Positions 25,513 through 35,187 of a stretch of 64,000 nt of DNA are shown here, one piece after another. The stretch's first letter is position 1. Every line of letters begins with the position of its first letter. The notes under the pieces are model-generated. The model ran no database searches. It saw only the letters and a program-made list of their open reading frames with translations, and was not told the origin of the DNA. The stretch comes from Bowmanella dokdonensis (GTDB lineage Bacteria; Pseudomonadota; Gammaproteobacteria; Enterobacterales; Alteromonadaceae): the NCBI RefSeq assembly GCF_017254865.1, contig NZ_JAFKCV010000005.1, positions 186,001 through 250,000 on the forward strand. Reading direction: 5' to 3'. Made by a program: the position numbers and the translations under genes.

Positions 25513-26451
25513 ATGAACAGTAAATGGCGAGTGAGGCTGTATAACCTCCTGGAAACGGACCAGGCCCGTTCCCGGCTGGCCCTGTACCTTAATCATTTTC
25601 TTATTTTTCTGATCCTGGCCAATGTGCTGGCGGTGATCATCGAGTCCGAACCCAGTATCGGCCGGCCCCACTCAGGCTGGTTCTGGCGGTTTGAGATCTT
25701 CTCAGTGACCGTCTTCCTGCTGGAATATCTGGCCAGGCTCTGGTGCTGTATCGAGAAGGCCGAGTATCAGGGCATGCCGGCCTGGCGTGCCCGCCTGAAG
25801 TATGCCGTCACTCCCATGGCGCTGGTCGACCTGATTGCCATCCTGCCTTTCCTGTTATCCCTGTTCCTGACCCTGGATCTGCGTTACCTGAGGCTGTTGC
25901 GGGTGATGCGCCTGATGAAGCTGACCCATTATTTCCAGGGCTTCAATGTGTTTCTTAGCGTTATTCAGAAGGAGCTCAAAAGCATCACCGGCGCCCTGGT
26001 GGTGATGCTGGTATTGATCGTGATTGCCGCGAGCCTGATGTACACCCTGGAGAGTCAGCGTCAACCCGAGGTGTTTGGCAGCATTCCCCGCTCACTCTGG
26101 TGGGCGGTGGTCACCATGACCACAGTGGGATACGGCGATGTGACCCCCCTGACCACTGCCGGGCGGGTGGTGGCCACCTTTATCATGCTGATCGGGGTGG
26201 GCCTGGTGGCCCTGCCTGCAGGCATGCTGGCGGCAAGGTTTGGTGAAGAATTGCGGGAGCGCAAACGCAGCCTGCACCTGCATATTGAGCAGGCCCTGGC
26301 CGACGGGCAGGTGGACGAGGCCGAATACCAGTTGCTCAAGGATCTGGCGGAAAAACTGGATATCTCAGACGAGGATCTGGAGAAAAACATCGCACTGCTG
26401 AAACAGTCAAACCGCACCGGACGCTGTCCCCTGTGTGGTCATCAGACCTGA
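25513..26451 (+). CDS. Voltage-gated potassium channel
   Basis: 312 residues from ATG 25513; a GTG start at 25459 adding 18 residues is also possible, and neither has a strong ribosome site. Six-segment Kv layout: S1 about 28-45; S4 RYLRLLRVMRLMKL with regular Arg/Lys; pore helix and filter SLWWAVVTMTTVGYGDVTP; then S6. A C-terminal coiled coil runs from about 230. A CPLCGHQT ending gives a Cys pair that may bind zinc. It is a complete inner-membrane K+ channel. It is divergent from the SLOG-TM gene and convergent with the TIR-TPR gene, overlapping its 3' end by 10 bp. Confidence 0.92.
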   Translation: MNSKWRVRLYNLLETDQARSRLALYLNHFLIFLILANVLAVIIESEPSIGRPHSGWFWRFEIFSVTVFLLEYLARLWCCIEKAEYQGMPAWRARLKYAVTPMALVDLIAILPFLLSLFLTLDLRYLRLLRVMRLMKLTHYFQGFNVFLSVIQKELKSITGALVVMLVLIVIAASLMYTLESQRQPEVFGSIPRSLWWAVVTMTTVGYGDVTPLTTAGRVVATFIMLIGVGLVALPAGMLAARFGEELRERKRSLHLHIEQALADGQVDEAEYQLLKDLAEKLDISDEDLEKNIALLKQSNRTGRCPLCGHQT

Positions 26452-28670
26452 TGTTTGGCCAGCAGAGCCTGGTATTTGTCGCGATCCGGGGGTGAATCCT
26501 TGATGGTGTAGAACTCCACCAGTTGCTGCAGGGCCTTGCGCAGATACGCCGGGGGAATGTATTCCTCCCCGGCCAGCAGGCTGTAGCTTTCCAGCAATAC
26601 GGGTTCTGCATCGCCCAGCCGGTCCAGGCTCACGAAGGCTTTGGCCAGCACCAGTTTGGCGATTGCCACATGCCAGTGTTCCGCCCCTTTGGCTTCAGAC
26701 AACGTGCTGACCGACCGCTCCGCCAGTAACAGCGCTTCTTCATACTCTCCCATTCCCATCAGGGAGTCGGCCAGATCGAACTCACTGATGGCAACATTGG
26801 GATGGTCTGCGCCAAGTTGCGCTTCTTTCATTGACAATGCATGCCGGTGCAGGGCCACTGCCCGCTCGTATTGGCCTTGCTCGGCCAGCCAGCGCCCTTC
26901 AGTGGACAGATAACGGGCCAGATCTGCATGCTTGTCACCCAGGGTGTCCCTGGCCATGCTGACCACCTCATCCATCAATGCCAGGGCAGCGACCACCTGC
27001 CCCTGGTCATACAGCAGGTAGGCCAGATTGTTCATCACCTTGGCGATCTTGGGATGCTTGCTGCCATAGGCCTGCTGCAGGATGCTGATGGATTGCTCAT
27101 ACATGGCCCTGGCCTGCTCGTAACGACCAAAATCCTGATACAGCATGGCCAGATTGACATGGGCCGCTGCCACATCCGGATGTGCCTCACCCAGCAATAT
27201 TTTGTGCATCGACATAGCTTGCAGGTATTTGCTCTCCGCTTCGGTGAAATTGCCCATGCTGTGCATCAGGTAGGCCAGGTTATTGATATTCTCGGCGCGG
27301 GCAGGGTGCGGGTCGCTGCCCAGGACCCTTTCCATGGTGGTCAGCGATTCGCGCAGGAAGAATTCCGCCTGGGCATATTCGCCCTGATCCATCTGATTCA
27401 GACCAAGCTGCTGGGTAGCCTGGGCCGCTTCCAGCGACTGGGCGCCGAATTGCTTCTGGCTGAGGGCCAATACCTGGCGCAACAGGGGCTCCGCCTCCTC
27501 ATAGCGACCCATACGAAAATACAGCTCCGCCAGACCGGCCTTCACCTCGATGGCCAGTTTAGAACGGGGATCACCTTCCAGCTCCAGCAGGATATTGGCG
27601 CGGTTGAACAGCGCTTCGGCCTCCTCATGACTGGCCAGTTCCGTATAGATGCGGGCCAACCCGGTCATGCTGTCCACCAGCTCCGCCTCCGTGATCAACT
27701 CATCGGTTCGCAGTCGCTGACGGATGGCCAGCGACTTTTCCAGCAAATCGGAGGCCCGCCGGTAAAGTCCCAGCGCCGTGTACACCTGCCCTATGGTGTT
27801 CATCAGGGTCGTCTGGATCTGGGGCTGGTCTGTCAGATCCTGCTCAATACGCTGGGCGCCATTGTCGAGAATCTCCCGGGCGGTAATGCTGTTGCCCCTG
27901 GCCTCGCCAGGGTCGGAGACAGAAAACAGGCTGACCATGAAGTTGGCGGTGCGATTGGCGGTTTCAGCCTCTGTTTCAGCCCTGATACGCTGGGTTTCGG
28001 CTTCGTCCCTGGCCAGGATTGCATTGACGGCCAGCCCGGTGGTGACCAGCATGCCGAACGACGCTGCGGCAGTGACCAGCATCATGTGGCGCTGGCGACG
28101 CTGCAGCTCCCTTTGCTTAAGGGCGTCGAAGCCCACTCCCAGCATACCGGCAATGATCTTGAACAACGCATTTTTTCTGCCGTCCTTGCCAGGGCGGGCA
28201 TCGGCGGCGATAGGCTCGGCGGGGTGATCTGACAACTCGCCGGACTCGTCGAGCTGGAAGCGCAGCGCCGGCGGAAAGCACTCCTGATCGGGCTGGCCCA
28301 TCTGACTGGCGTAAGGTTCGCCGTCCACGATCAGACTGAAAATACGATGACTACGCCCCAGGCGCTTGAAAGTCAGGATCTCTTCGTTGACCCAGTGGGA
28401 TTTGGCAGAGGTGGTGGAACAAATGACGATCTGGCACCAGGAGTGGGACAAGGATTCGCTCAGCAGGGTGCCAAGGTCGGTGGCGCTGGCCAGCTCAGCC
28501 CGATCCAGGAACACCGGTACCAGCTTGTCCGGGATTTTACCGGCGGGGGTATCCTGCCCGACCAGATGCCGGTGAATCTTGTAGCCTTCCAGTTGCCGGT
28601 GCAGCCAGTAAGCCCACTTGGCATCCTTATGACTGTAACTGATAAAGGCTTTGTACCGATAACTGCTCAA
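26442..28670 (-). CDS. TIR domain - membrane segment - TPR protein
   Basis: 742 residues. Start codon is TTG at 28670 with GGGAGA six bases upstream. TIR domain (about 1-150): AFISYSHKDAKWA at the start, FLDRAELASATDLG, and TSAKSHWVNEEILTF, where Glu97 is in the place of the catalytic Glu of TIR NADases. One membrane helix lies at about 200-224, then a helix rich in Glu/Ala and at least ten TPRs of the kinesin-light-chain type (about 290-700). TPRs would face the periplasm if the TIR domain is cytosolic. This layout fits a sensor that turns protein binding into NAD cleavage or signalling. It converges on the K+ channel gene. Confidence 0.88.
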   Translation of the reverse strand: MSSYRYKAFISYSHKDAKWAYWLHRQLEGYKIHRHLVGQDTPAGKIPDKLVPVFLDRAELASATDLGTLLSESLSHSWCQIVICSTTSAKSHWVNEEILTFKRLGRSHRIFSLIVDGEPYASQMGQPDQECFPPALRFQLDESGELSDHPAEPIAADARPGKDGRKNALFKIIAGMLGVGFDALKQRELQRRQRHMMLVTAAASFGMLVTTGLAVNAILARDEAETQRIRAETEAETANRTANFMVSLFSVSDPGEARGNSITAREILDNGAQRIEQDLTDQPQIQTTLMNTIGQVYTALGLYRRASDLLEKSLAIRQRLRTDELITEAELVDSMTGLARIYTELASHEEAEALFNRANILLELEGDPRSKLAIEVKAGLAELYFRMGRYEEAEPLLRQVLALSQKQFGAQSLEAAQATQQLGLNQMDQGEYAQAEFFLRESLTTMERVLGSDPHPARAENINNLAYLMHSMGNFTEAESKYLQAMSMHKILLGEAHPDVAAAHVNLAMLYQDFGRYEQARAMYEQSISILQQAYGSKHPKIAKVMNNLAYLLYDQGQVVAALALMDEVVSMARDTLGDKHADLARYLSTEGRWLAEQGQYERAVALHRHALSMKEAQLGADHPNVAISEFDLADSLMGMGEYEEALLLAERSVSTLSEAKGAEHWHVAIAKLVLAKAFVSLDRLGDAEPVLLESYSLLAGEEYIPPAYLRKALQQLVEFYTIKDSPPDRDKYQALLAKHQV

Positions 28671-28755
28671 TGTGTCTCCCAGTCCGACGCGCCTTGAGGA
28701 TCCTGGCCTGCCACCTCAGGCAGGCCGCTTTGGTCTGATGCATCGACGCACCGCC

Positions 28756-30960
28756 CTATTGCAGGCACTGCTCCACCGGCAGACTCTCTGGGCAGCCGGG
28801 CACCCAGACTTTCCCGAGCAGTTTGGTGGCAAGGCTGAAATAGACATGGGTGGCCCTGGCATTCAGGTCACCCAGATAGTTCTTGCTGCAGCCGCTGCCT
28901 TTGGCGGCGACAGCGAGATGGTTGTCGTTGTCCCGGATCTGATTGAGCAGATTGAGGGTCTTGCTCTCCAGCAGCGAATAGTCCTGTTGCAGGAGATCGG
29001 ATTGAATATCCGCCACATCGCTGTCCACCTGGGCAGCCACCAGCGGATTGGCCACACAGGTAAGCTCAGCCACTGCCTCACTGAGGGTATCCCGCAGTCC
29101 CTTGAATTCGGCATTGACCCGTTGGCTGTACTGGTAGGTTTCGCTGCTGACTGCGGCGGCCTGCAGGTTGTTCTGGCGGGTCTTATGTGTCAGTGCCGTG
29201 CCCCCCTGGACTATATGGTTGCGCAGTCCGATGACAAAATAGGACAGTTCCCGGGTTTTGATTCTGACGCTGCCGCAACCGGTGACCGTGTCTATGATCT
29301 GCTGCCCCTCGACAATGCTGTCTTCACCGGTCTCAGGAATGGGTGCCCAGCCCACTACAGGCTGCTGACCCCGATCGGCGGACAGACAGCTCAAGTCCGC
29401 CAGGCCGTCTCCATCAAAGTCGGTATCGTATGTACGGTGCCCTATCTCACTTCGCCTGGTCTCAATATCAGACAGGGTACGCACCAGCAGAATGTGCGGG
29501 TCATGGGCGGGGGAACCACAAAGGTAGCCCGGGATCATCACACTGGTGGAGTCCGGATCCAGGGGGGTGACGGGGTCCGGATCATAGGGATAGACCTGGC
29601 TTTTCCAGATAAACAGGGGGCCGGGTTGCAGGGTTGAAAAGTCGCTGTTGCAGGCTGGCCGGGGGTCCCTCAACACCTGATAGGTTTCGCCTATATAGCC
29701 AGCCACCGGCTCACCGGTTTGTGCGGACGTATCGAATTCATGTTCAATGACATAGGCGATATCCACCACCAGTTTGTCAGGACAGTTGACCTCGCAAGGA
29801 GCGATGCGGATAAAGTCTTCAGAGGTGGTCGCCAGGGCCCGGGCATGCTGGATACCGTCTGACACCTGCAGAATGCTGGCCGTGTCGGCCACCAGGTTGC
29901 CATTCACCAGGCTCAGGGAGATCTGCTGCACACTGCCGTTGTTCCGGCCTGCCACATACAGGTTGGCCTGGAAACTGACCACACGGCGGCCGTTCAGGCT
30001 GAGGCTGTCCAGATCTCGCAGCGCTTTGATCTTGAATTTTCCGGCACCCAGATTGCTGATAAGGGTCTCATCCTCCAGTACAGCCTGACCGGAAGAAATG
30101 TCATACAGGGCTACCGAGCCATCATTACTGCTGAGCAACAGCTTGTCCTGATTGGGCGAGGGGAGCAGGGTGATTCCTGCGGGCTCACCGGTGAGGATGG
30201 CGGCACTGTCTCCGCCAATGAAGTCAACCACAGCGGCACCGCCGCATCCGCTGGTGGGATGCTCATAACAGGCGCGATCTACCTTCTTTACCACAGAGGG
30301 GTCGTTGGCCACTATCAGCAGGTCGTCATGCAGGGCCTGGGCGCTGAGGTTACTCGGCAACACCAGTGTTTCCTCCAGTCTGCCATGGGGCAGTGCCGAC
30401 AGAACCTTTACAGGCTGGGAAGCCGGGTTGAGCAGGTCAAATTTCCACAGTTCCCCGCCAGGGGTTCCAGACTTCTTTCCTTTGCCCTTACCGCTCCCCT
30501 GAGGATTGTTCAATACCAGCAGCAGGTCGCCCGGGGCAACGGACAGGCCATTAGGAGCTGCCGGGCCGGGTCCCTGTTGTTTGCTGTAGAGTGATGGGCG
30601 GGGTGAGATCTGGACATTGTTGCAGTCTTTTTGCGGCTCTTCGCCAATGGTGAGGGTTTCTCCCCAGCCAAAACGGCGAATCTCGCCTGCCTCATCGGCT
30701 ACCAGCAACTGCAGCTCCTCTTTACCCAATTCATCTGTCTTGCCGGTAAAGAAAACCAGCGACACAGGTTTGGTGCCGCCATCGGCAGAAAGTTGGGAGC
30801 GAACCGCCGTGCCAGACTCATCATCGAAGCACAGAGCATAAACCTGACCATTGGAGTAATTGGCACCAGCCACATAGGAATCGGCTCCAGCCTGGGGGGA
30901 ACACAGCAAGGAGCCAACGGCAGCAAAAACAGCTGCTGTAGAACCGGAACGGCCGAACAT
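28756..30960 (-). CDS. Large exported hypothetical protein with propeller-like repeats
   Basis: 734 residues with a signal peptide (AVFAAVGSLLCSPQAGADS). The first 400 residues contain repeated short beta motifs (VYALCFDDES, LLLSSNDGSVALYDIS, NLYVAGRNNGSV), like a beta-propeller. DTDFDGDGLADL near 510 looks like a single Ca-binding loop of the dockerin/thrombospondin type. Several Cys in the second half would pair in the periplasm. No family recognised; not clearly linked to the neighbouring genes. Gaps on both sides (85 and 115 bp) show no further genes. Confidence 0.7.
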   Translation of the reverse strand: MFGRSGSTAAVFAAVGSLLCSPQAGADSYVAGANYSNGQVYALCFDDESGTAVRSQLSADGGTKPVSLVFFTGKTDELGKEELQLLVADEAGEIRRFGWGETLTIGEEPQKDCNNVQISPRPSLYSKQQGPGPAAPNGLSVAPGDLLLVLNNPQGSGKGKGKKSGTPGGELWKFDLLNPASQPVKVLSALPHGRLEETLVLPSNLSAQALHDDLLIVANDPSVVKKVDRACYEHPTSGCGGAAVVDFIGGDSAAILTGEPAGITLLPSPNQDKLLLSSNDGSVALYDISSGQAVLEDETLISNLGAGKFKIKALRDLDSLSLNGRRVVSFQANLYVAGRNNGSVQQISLSLVNGNLVADTASILQVSDGIQHARALATTSEDFIRIAPCEVNCPDKLVVDIAYVIEHEFDTSAQTGEPVAGYIGETYQVLRDPRPACNSDFSTLQPGPLFIWKSQVYPYDPDPVTPLDPDSTSVMIPGYLCGSPAHDPHILLVRTLSDIETRRSEIGHRTYDTDFDGDGLADLSCLSADRGQQPVVGWAPIPETGEDSIVEGQQIIDTVTGCGSVRIKTRELSYFVIGLRNHIVQGGTALTHKTRQNNLQAAAVSSETYQYSQRVNAEFKGLRDTLSEAVAELTCVANPLVAAQVDSDVADIQSDLLQQDYSLLESKTLNLLNQIRDNDNHLAVAAKGSGCSKNYLGDLNARATHVYFSLATKLLGKVWVPGCPESLPVEQCLQ

Positions 30961-31075
30961 AATTTATTCCCTGAAAGTTGCCAGATATTATTTTTTATGA
31001 CGCCCGATGAGTCTAGTTGACGGCCCAAAGGCGGTCAATTTTTGAACAACAGATAAAAATGAAAGGGCTGTGGGC

Positions 31076-31975
31076 TTAACCGGACGAGGCCAGACAGTCC
31101 CTTATCGGTTTGACCAGCAGCGGGCTGATATCGATGAGGTTGGAAGAATGGGCGATGGTATTACAGGTGACCAGTTGTTCAAGACCTGCTTCGAGGAGCA
31201 TCTGATCGGATCCATCGGCGAAGATGCCGTGCACTGCCGCACAGCGGATAGCGGAAAAGTCCTGCCGGTGCAGTTCGCCGATGCAGCGCAGTATGGTGTG
31301 GCCGGAGGCAATCACGTCATCGATAATCACGGCTGTTCTGCCACGGTAGTCGCGCAGATCCGGCAGGCTGATGTCCACCTTGCGATCGCCGTGGCGATTT
31401 TTTTCGCCAATCACGAAGGGATGACCGCTGTGCGCGGCAATATCCGCCACCCATTGTTCGCTTTCGGCGTCCGGACCCACCAGCAGCAGATTGGCCTGGC
31501 TGGCCAGCCAGTCGGCCAGGGCCGGTGCACCTTTGACGGTTTGGGTGGGGATGGGGTAAATCTCATCCAGGCTGTGATAGCGATGCAGGTGCGGGTCCAC
31601 GGTGACCAGATAATCCACATGGCGGGACAAAGTCCGGGCAAAAATTCTGGAGGTGATGGCTTCTCCGTCCAGAAAACGGATGTCCTGACGCATATAGCTC
31701 AGATATGGCGCCACCAGTCCCACCGAGCGGGCGCCGAATTCGCGCAGTGTCTCGGTCAGGAAGATCAACGGCAGGTATTTCTGATTGGGGTGCACCAGAT
31801 CCACCAGCACCAACACATCCAGGCCCTGTACCTCGGTCTGGATCTGCAGATAGGACTCTCCATCCGGAAACAGGCGATGGGCAAAATGCCCTTCCCGGGC
31901 GCCCAGTTGTCTGGCCAGCGGTGCAGTCAGGGGATGGGAGGCAAAGCTAAACAGCAGGGGGGCGGCTTGATTCAT
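31076..31975 (-). CDS. Ribose-phosphate pyrophosphokinase-like protein (second Prs type)
   Basis: 299 residues of the PRPP-synthase fold: RLFPDGESYLQIQ, the flexible-loop region DLVHPNQKYLPLIFL, VGLVAPYLSYMRQD, and the PRPP loop VIIDDVIASGHTI near 215. It is shorter and more divergent than the housekeeping Prs (about 315 residues, FSDGE, DKRR). The ATG overlaps the stop of the upstream phosphorylase (ATGA), so both are made together. It probably works with a ribose-phosphate produced by that enzyme, either making or consuming PRPP. General fold sure; exact reaction unknown. Confidence 0.85.
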   Translation of the reverse strand: MNQAAPLLFSFASHPLTAPLARQLGAREGHFAHRLFPDGESYLQIQTEVQGLDVLVLVDLVHPNQKYLPLIFLTETLREFGARSVGLVAPYLSYMRQDIRFLDGEAITSRIFARTLSRHVDYLVTVDPHLHRYHSLDEIYPIPTQTVKGAPALADWLASQANLLLVGPDAESEQWVADIAAHSGHPFVIGEKNRHGDRKVDISLPDLRDYRGRTAVIIDDVIASGHTILRCIGELHRQDFSAIRCAAVHGIFADGSDQMLLEAGLEQLVTCNTIAHSSNLIDISPLLVKPIRDCLASSG

Positions 31976-33483
31976 ACAGACTCCTGGATAACAAAGATGT
32001 CCTGGTTCTGCCGGTAATATTCAAGGGCATAGTCGCGCTCACCGGTACTTTCGCTACACAGGGTAAAAAGCGGCTGGTCAGGGCTTATCCGGTCACCCAC
32101 CTCCACGAATAAACGCAGCCCGGCGGCCTTGTCCAGAGGGGCGCCGGCCAGCTTGGCCAGGCGCGACAGGCGACGGTTGTCGATGCTCATCAGCACGCCG
32201 CTGCGAACGGCCAGTTGGCGGTGCTGATAGGCGGCTTGGGGCAGGGCTTTGATGCCGCCCTGGGCTCTCAGGATCCTCTGGAATTGCTGCCAGGCCTGGC
32301 CAGAGTCGAGGATTTCAACGGCCTTTCTCATGGCGGCATCCAGACCGGTGTTGTCCGCCAGATCCAGCAGGTTGGCCGTCAGATGCAGAGCACGTTGGCG
32401 CAGATCCCGGGGAGCCCCGGGCTCGTTCTTCAGCACCGCCAGCAGGTCTTTGGCCTCTTCGGCCGGGCCGATACCCCTGCCGATGGGCTTGCTGCCGTCG
32501 GTCATCACGCAGCGCACGAAGATGTCACAGGCCTGGCCCACCTCTGTAAACAGGGAGGCCAACCGGTCGGCCTGCTGGCGCGTGCGCACCTTGGCGGTTT
32601 CCCCCACCGGGATATCGATGATCACATGGGTGGAGCCGGCGGCAATTTTCTTCGACAGCACCGAGGCGATCAACTGGCCTTCGCCGTCCAGGTCCAACGC
32701 CCGTTCTATACGGATCAGCAGATCGTCGGCCGGACTCAGATTGACTGCGCCGCCCCAGGCAAGACAGGCACCGGTTTCGGCGACGATAGCCTGTATGCGG
32801 TCCAGGGGCAGATCCACAGTGGTCAGTACTTCCATGGTGTCGGCGGTGCCGGCCGGCGAAGTAATAGCCCGGGAAGACGTCTTGGGCACTGTCAGGCCGG
32901 CAGCGCTGGCGATGGACACCACCAGCGGGGTGGTGCGGTTGCCGGGCAGGCCACCGATGCAGTGCTTGTCGAAAATACGCGCCTCACCCGGCCAGGTCAG
33001 GCGCTTGCCACAGGCCACCATGGCCTGGGTCAGGCTGATGATTTCGTCCAGATCCAGCCGCCCGCCGGCGCAAACGCTGAGGAAACTGGCAATTTCCATG
33101 TCGCTGTAACGGTGCGCCGAGATGTCCTCTATGACCTCTCGCATCTCGAAAGCGCTCAGCGCATGACCGAAGACCTTCTTACGCACATGGCTCAGGGAAT
33201 GCAAAACGGGAGCATGGCCGATGCAGATCTCGTCGCCGTCACTGGCCCGCAGACGCTGCACTGCGATTTTTGACAGGCCCACCCGGCCGGCCTCCAGCAC
33301 GTGACGCTCCACCACATTGAGAGTGGCGATCAGCATATGGCTGCCGTTGGTGACCAGTACCCGGCTGCTGGCATTAAAGCCCTCGGCGACACAGACGTGG
33401 CAGTCCTCGCGCATATACACCACCGGCTCCTGGTGGGTGTCGATACCCATATTAAAGGCGGCGAGGGTGTGAACGTTTTCCAT
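31972..33483 (-). CDS. AMP/thymidine phosphorylase family enzyme, long form
   Basis: 503 residues, longer than DeoA (about 440) and matching the AMP-phosphorylase-like subgroup with an extra N-terminal domain (1-85). Catalytic region: DKHCIGGLPGNRTTPLVVSI (pieces) and TSSRAITSPAGTADTMEVL, with the phosphate-binding Lys/Ser. SPADDLLIRIERALDLDGEGQ follows. The archaeal enzyme phosphorolyses AMP and other NMPs to ribose-1,5-bisphosphate. Here RuBisCO is not seen, but a PRPP-synthase-type gene is fused by a 4-bp overlap, suggesting a NMP-to-PRPP salvage route. A thymidine phosphorylase role is the alternative. Confidence 0.83.
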   Translation of the reverse strand: MENVHTLAAFNMGIDTHQEPVVYMREDCHVCVAEGFNASSRVLVTNGSHMLIATLNVVERHVLEAGRVGLSKIAVQRLRASDGDEICIGHAPVLHSLSHVRKKVFGHALSAFEMREVIEDISAHRYSDMEIASFLSVCAGGRLDLDEIISLTQAMVACGKRLTWPGEARIFDKHCIGGLPGNRTTPLVVSIASAAGLTVPKTSSRAITSPAGTADTMEVLTTVDLPLDRIQAIVAETGACLAWGGAVNLSPADDLLIRIERALDLDGEGQLIASVLSKKIAAGSTHVIIDIPVGETAKVRTRQQADRLASLFTEVGQACDIFVRCVMTDGSKPIGRGIGPAEEAKDLLAVLKNEPGAPRDLRQRALHLTANLLDLADNTGLDAAMRKAVEILDSGQAWQQFQRILRAQGGIKALPQAAYQHRQLAVRSGVLMSIDNRRLSRLAKLAGAPLDKAAGLRLFVEVGDRISPDQPLFTLCSESTGERDYALEYYRQNQDIFVIQESV

Positions 33484-33633
33484 TATGACTATCCTGTTTT
33501 ACTGCTCAACACAGACTAGTACATGGCAGGGCGAAAAGGGTTGATCCGGGTCAATGGGTTACAAAAAGATAACCCCAGAGACACAGAGCCTGTCATCTGT
33601 GACGCTGGAGTTTTTACTGCTTTTTCCCGGGGC

Positions 33634-35187
33634 TTAGTCGGTAAAGACGCCGTTCAGATCGGAGAGGAAGAAACGGTAGGCCGGGTTGTCAGTCTGTTCC
33701 TCGAAACTGTAACCGAGCTGGGCCACATGACGGTCGAACTCACTGCGCGAGCCTTCCGGGATATCGAAACCGGCCAGCACCAGCCCTTCGGCCGCGCCAT
33801 GGTTGCGGTAATGGAACAGGGTAATGTTCCAGCGCTCACCCAAGGTGTCGAGGAATTTCATCAGGGCACCCGGATGCTCGGGAAACTCAAACGAGAAGAT
33901 ATGCTCGTTGAGCAGCGCCGGTGGCCGGCCGCCTACCATATAACGCACATGCAGCTTGGCCATTTCGTTATCTGAAAGGTCAAACAGCTGATAGCCGGCC
34001 TGATTCAGGGTCTGGCTGATGTGGGCGAATTCGGCCCGGCCCTCACGCAGCTTGAGGCCGACGAAGATATGCGCTTCCTTGTCACTGGCAAAACGGTAGT
34101 TGAATTCGGTAATGGCCCGTCCACCTAACAGGCGGCAGAAATTACGAAACGCACCGGACTGCTCGGGGATTTTCACCGCGAACACCGCCTCTTTCTGCTC
34201 GCCCAGTTCACAGCGCTCGGACACGTAGCGAAGGGTGTGGAAGTTGATATTGGCCCCGCACAAAATGCCGCCCAGCTTGCGCCCCTTAAGACCATGTTGC
34301 TGCACATACTTGCGCATACCGGCTACCGACAGGGCGCCGGCCGGTTCGGCAATCACCCGGGTGTCGTCGAAGATGTCCTTGATGCCGGCACAGATTTCAT
34401 CGCTGGACACGGTGATCACTTCATCCACATATTGCTGGCACAGGCGGAAGGTCTCGGTGCCAATGAGCTTGACCGCCACCCCATCGGCAAAGATGCCGAC
34501 ACTGGGCAGCTCCACAGGCTTGCCCGCTTCCAGGGCCGCCTTGAGGCAGGCGGACTCTTCGGACTCCACCGCGATAATCTTCAGGTCAGGCTTGAGCTGC
34601 TTTAAATACACGGCAATGCCTGCGGCCAGACCGCCACCGCCCACGGCGATAAACAGGGTGTCCAGGTCCGGATTCTGCTCCAGCAGCTCACGGCCGATGG
34701 TGCCCTGCCCGGCGATCACATCGGCATCATCAAAGGGCGGAATAAAGGTATAGCCATGCTCGTCGCTCAGGCGCCGGGCCTCGCTGCTGGCCGCATCGAA
34801 GCTGGTGCCGTGCAACACTACCTGTACATAGTCGCCGCCGAAGGTACGCACCGCGTCGACCTTGATATCCGGGGTGGTCTGGGGCATGACGATCACGGCT
34901 TTGATTTGTTTGATGCGGGCAGAATAAGCCACCCCCTGGGCGTGGTTACCGGCCGAGGCGGCAATCACCCCGGCCTGGCGCTGGGCCTCAGTGAGTTGGC
35001 TGATGCGGTTGTAGGCGCCACGCAGCTTAAAGGATTTCACCGGCTGCTGGTCTTCCCGCTTGAGCCAGATGTCGTTGTCCAGGGCCGCGGACAGTTTGTC
35101 CAGTTTCACCAGGTCGCTTTTTACCGCCACATCGTAAACATGGGATAAGAGTATCTTCTTCAGGTATTCCCCTTCCGAGACCATCAT
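33634..35187 (-). CDS. ilvA: Threonine ammonia-lyase (threonine dehydratase)
   Basis: 517 residues. Converts threonine to 2-oxobutanoate, first step to isoleucine. PLP lysine in [12 protein letters not shown] (Lys54), glycine loop [12 protein letters not shown], catalytic domain 1-330. Two ACT-like regulatory domains (about 340-510) start with [15 protein letters not shown] and [15 protein letters not shown], the biosynthetic, isoleucine-inhibited form. The start overlaps the ilvD stop by 4 bp; it is the last gene of the ilvGMEDA operon. The 150-bp gap after it to the phosphorylase shows no gene. Confidence 0.96.
   Translation of the reverse strand: MMVSEGEYLKKILLSHVYDVAVKSDLVKLDKLSAALDNDIWLKREDQQPVKSFKLRGAYNRISQLTEAQRQAGVIAASAGNHAQGVAYSARIKQIKAVIVMPQTTPDIKVDAVRTFGGDYVQVVLHGTSFDAASSEARRLSDEHGYTFIPPFDDADVIAGQGTIGRELLEQNPDLDTLFIAVGGGGLAAGIAVYLKQLKPDLKIIAVESEESACLKAALEAGKPVELPSVGIFADGVAVKLIGTETFRLCQQYVDEVITVSSDEICAGIKDIFDDTRVIAEPAGALSVAGMRKYVQQHGLKGRKLGGILCGANINFHTLRYVSERCELGEQKEAVFAVKIPEQSGAFRNFCRLLGGRAITEFNYRFASDKEAHIFVGLKLREGRAEFAHISQTLNQAGYQLFDLSDNEMAKLHVRYMVGGRPPALLNEHIFSFEFPEHPGALMKFLDTLGERWNITLFHYRNHGAAEGLVLAGFDIPEGSRSEFDRHVAQLGYSFEEQTDNPAYRFFLSDLNGVFTD

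Noticed and set aside
26841-28232. Plus-strand 463-codon frame opposite the TIR-TPR gene
   Set aside because: The opposite strand has a full TIR-TM-TPR protein; this frame is rich in Gln, His and Gly and is a typical antisense shadow.
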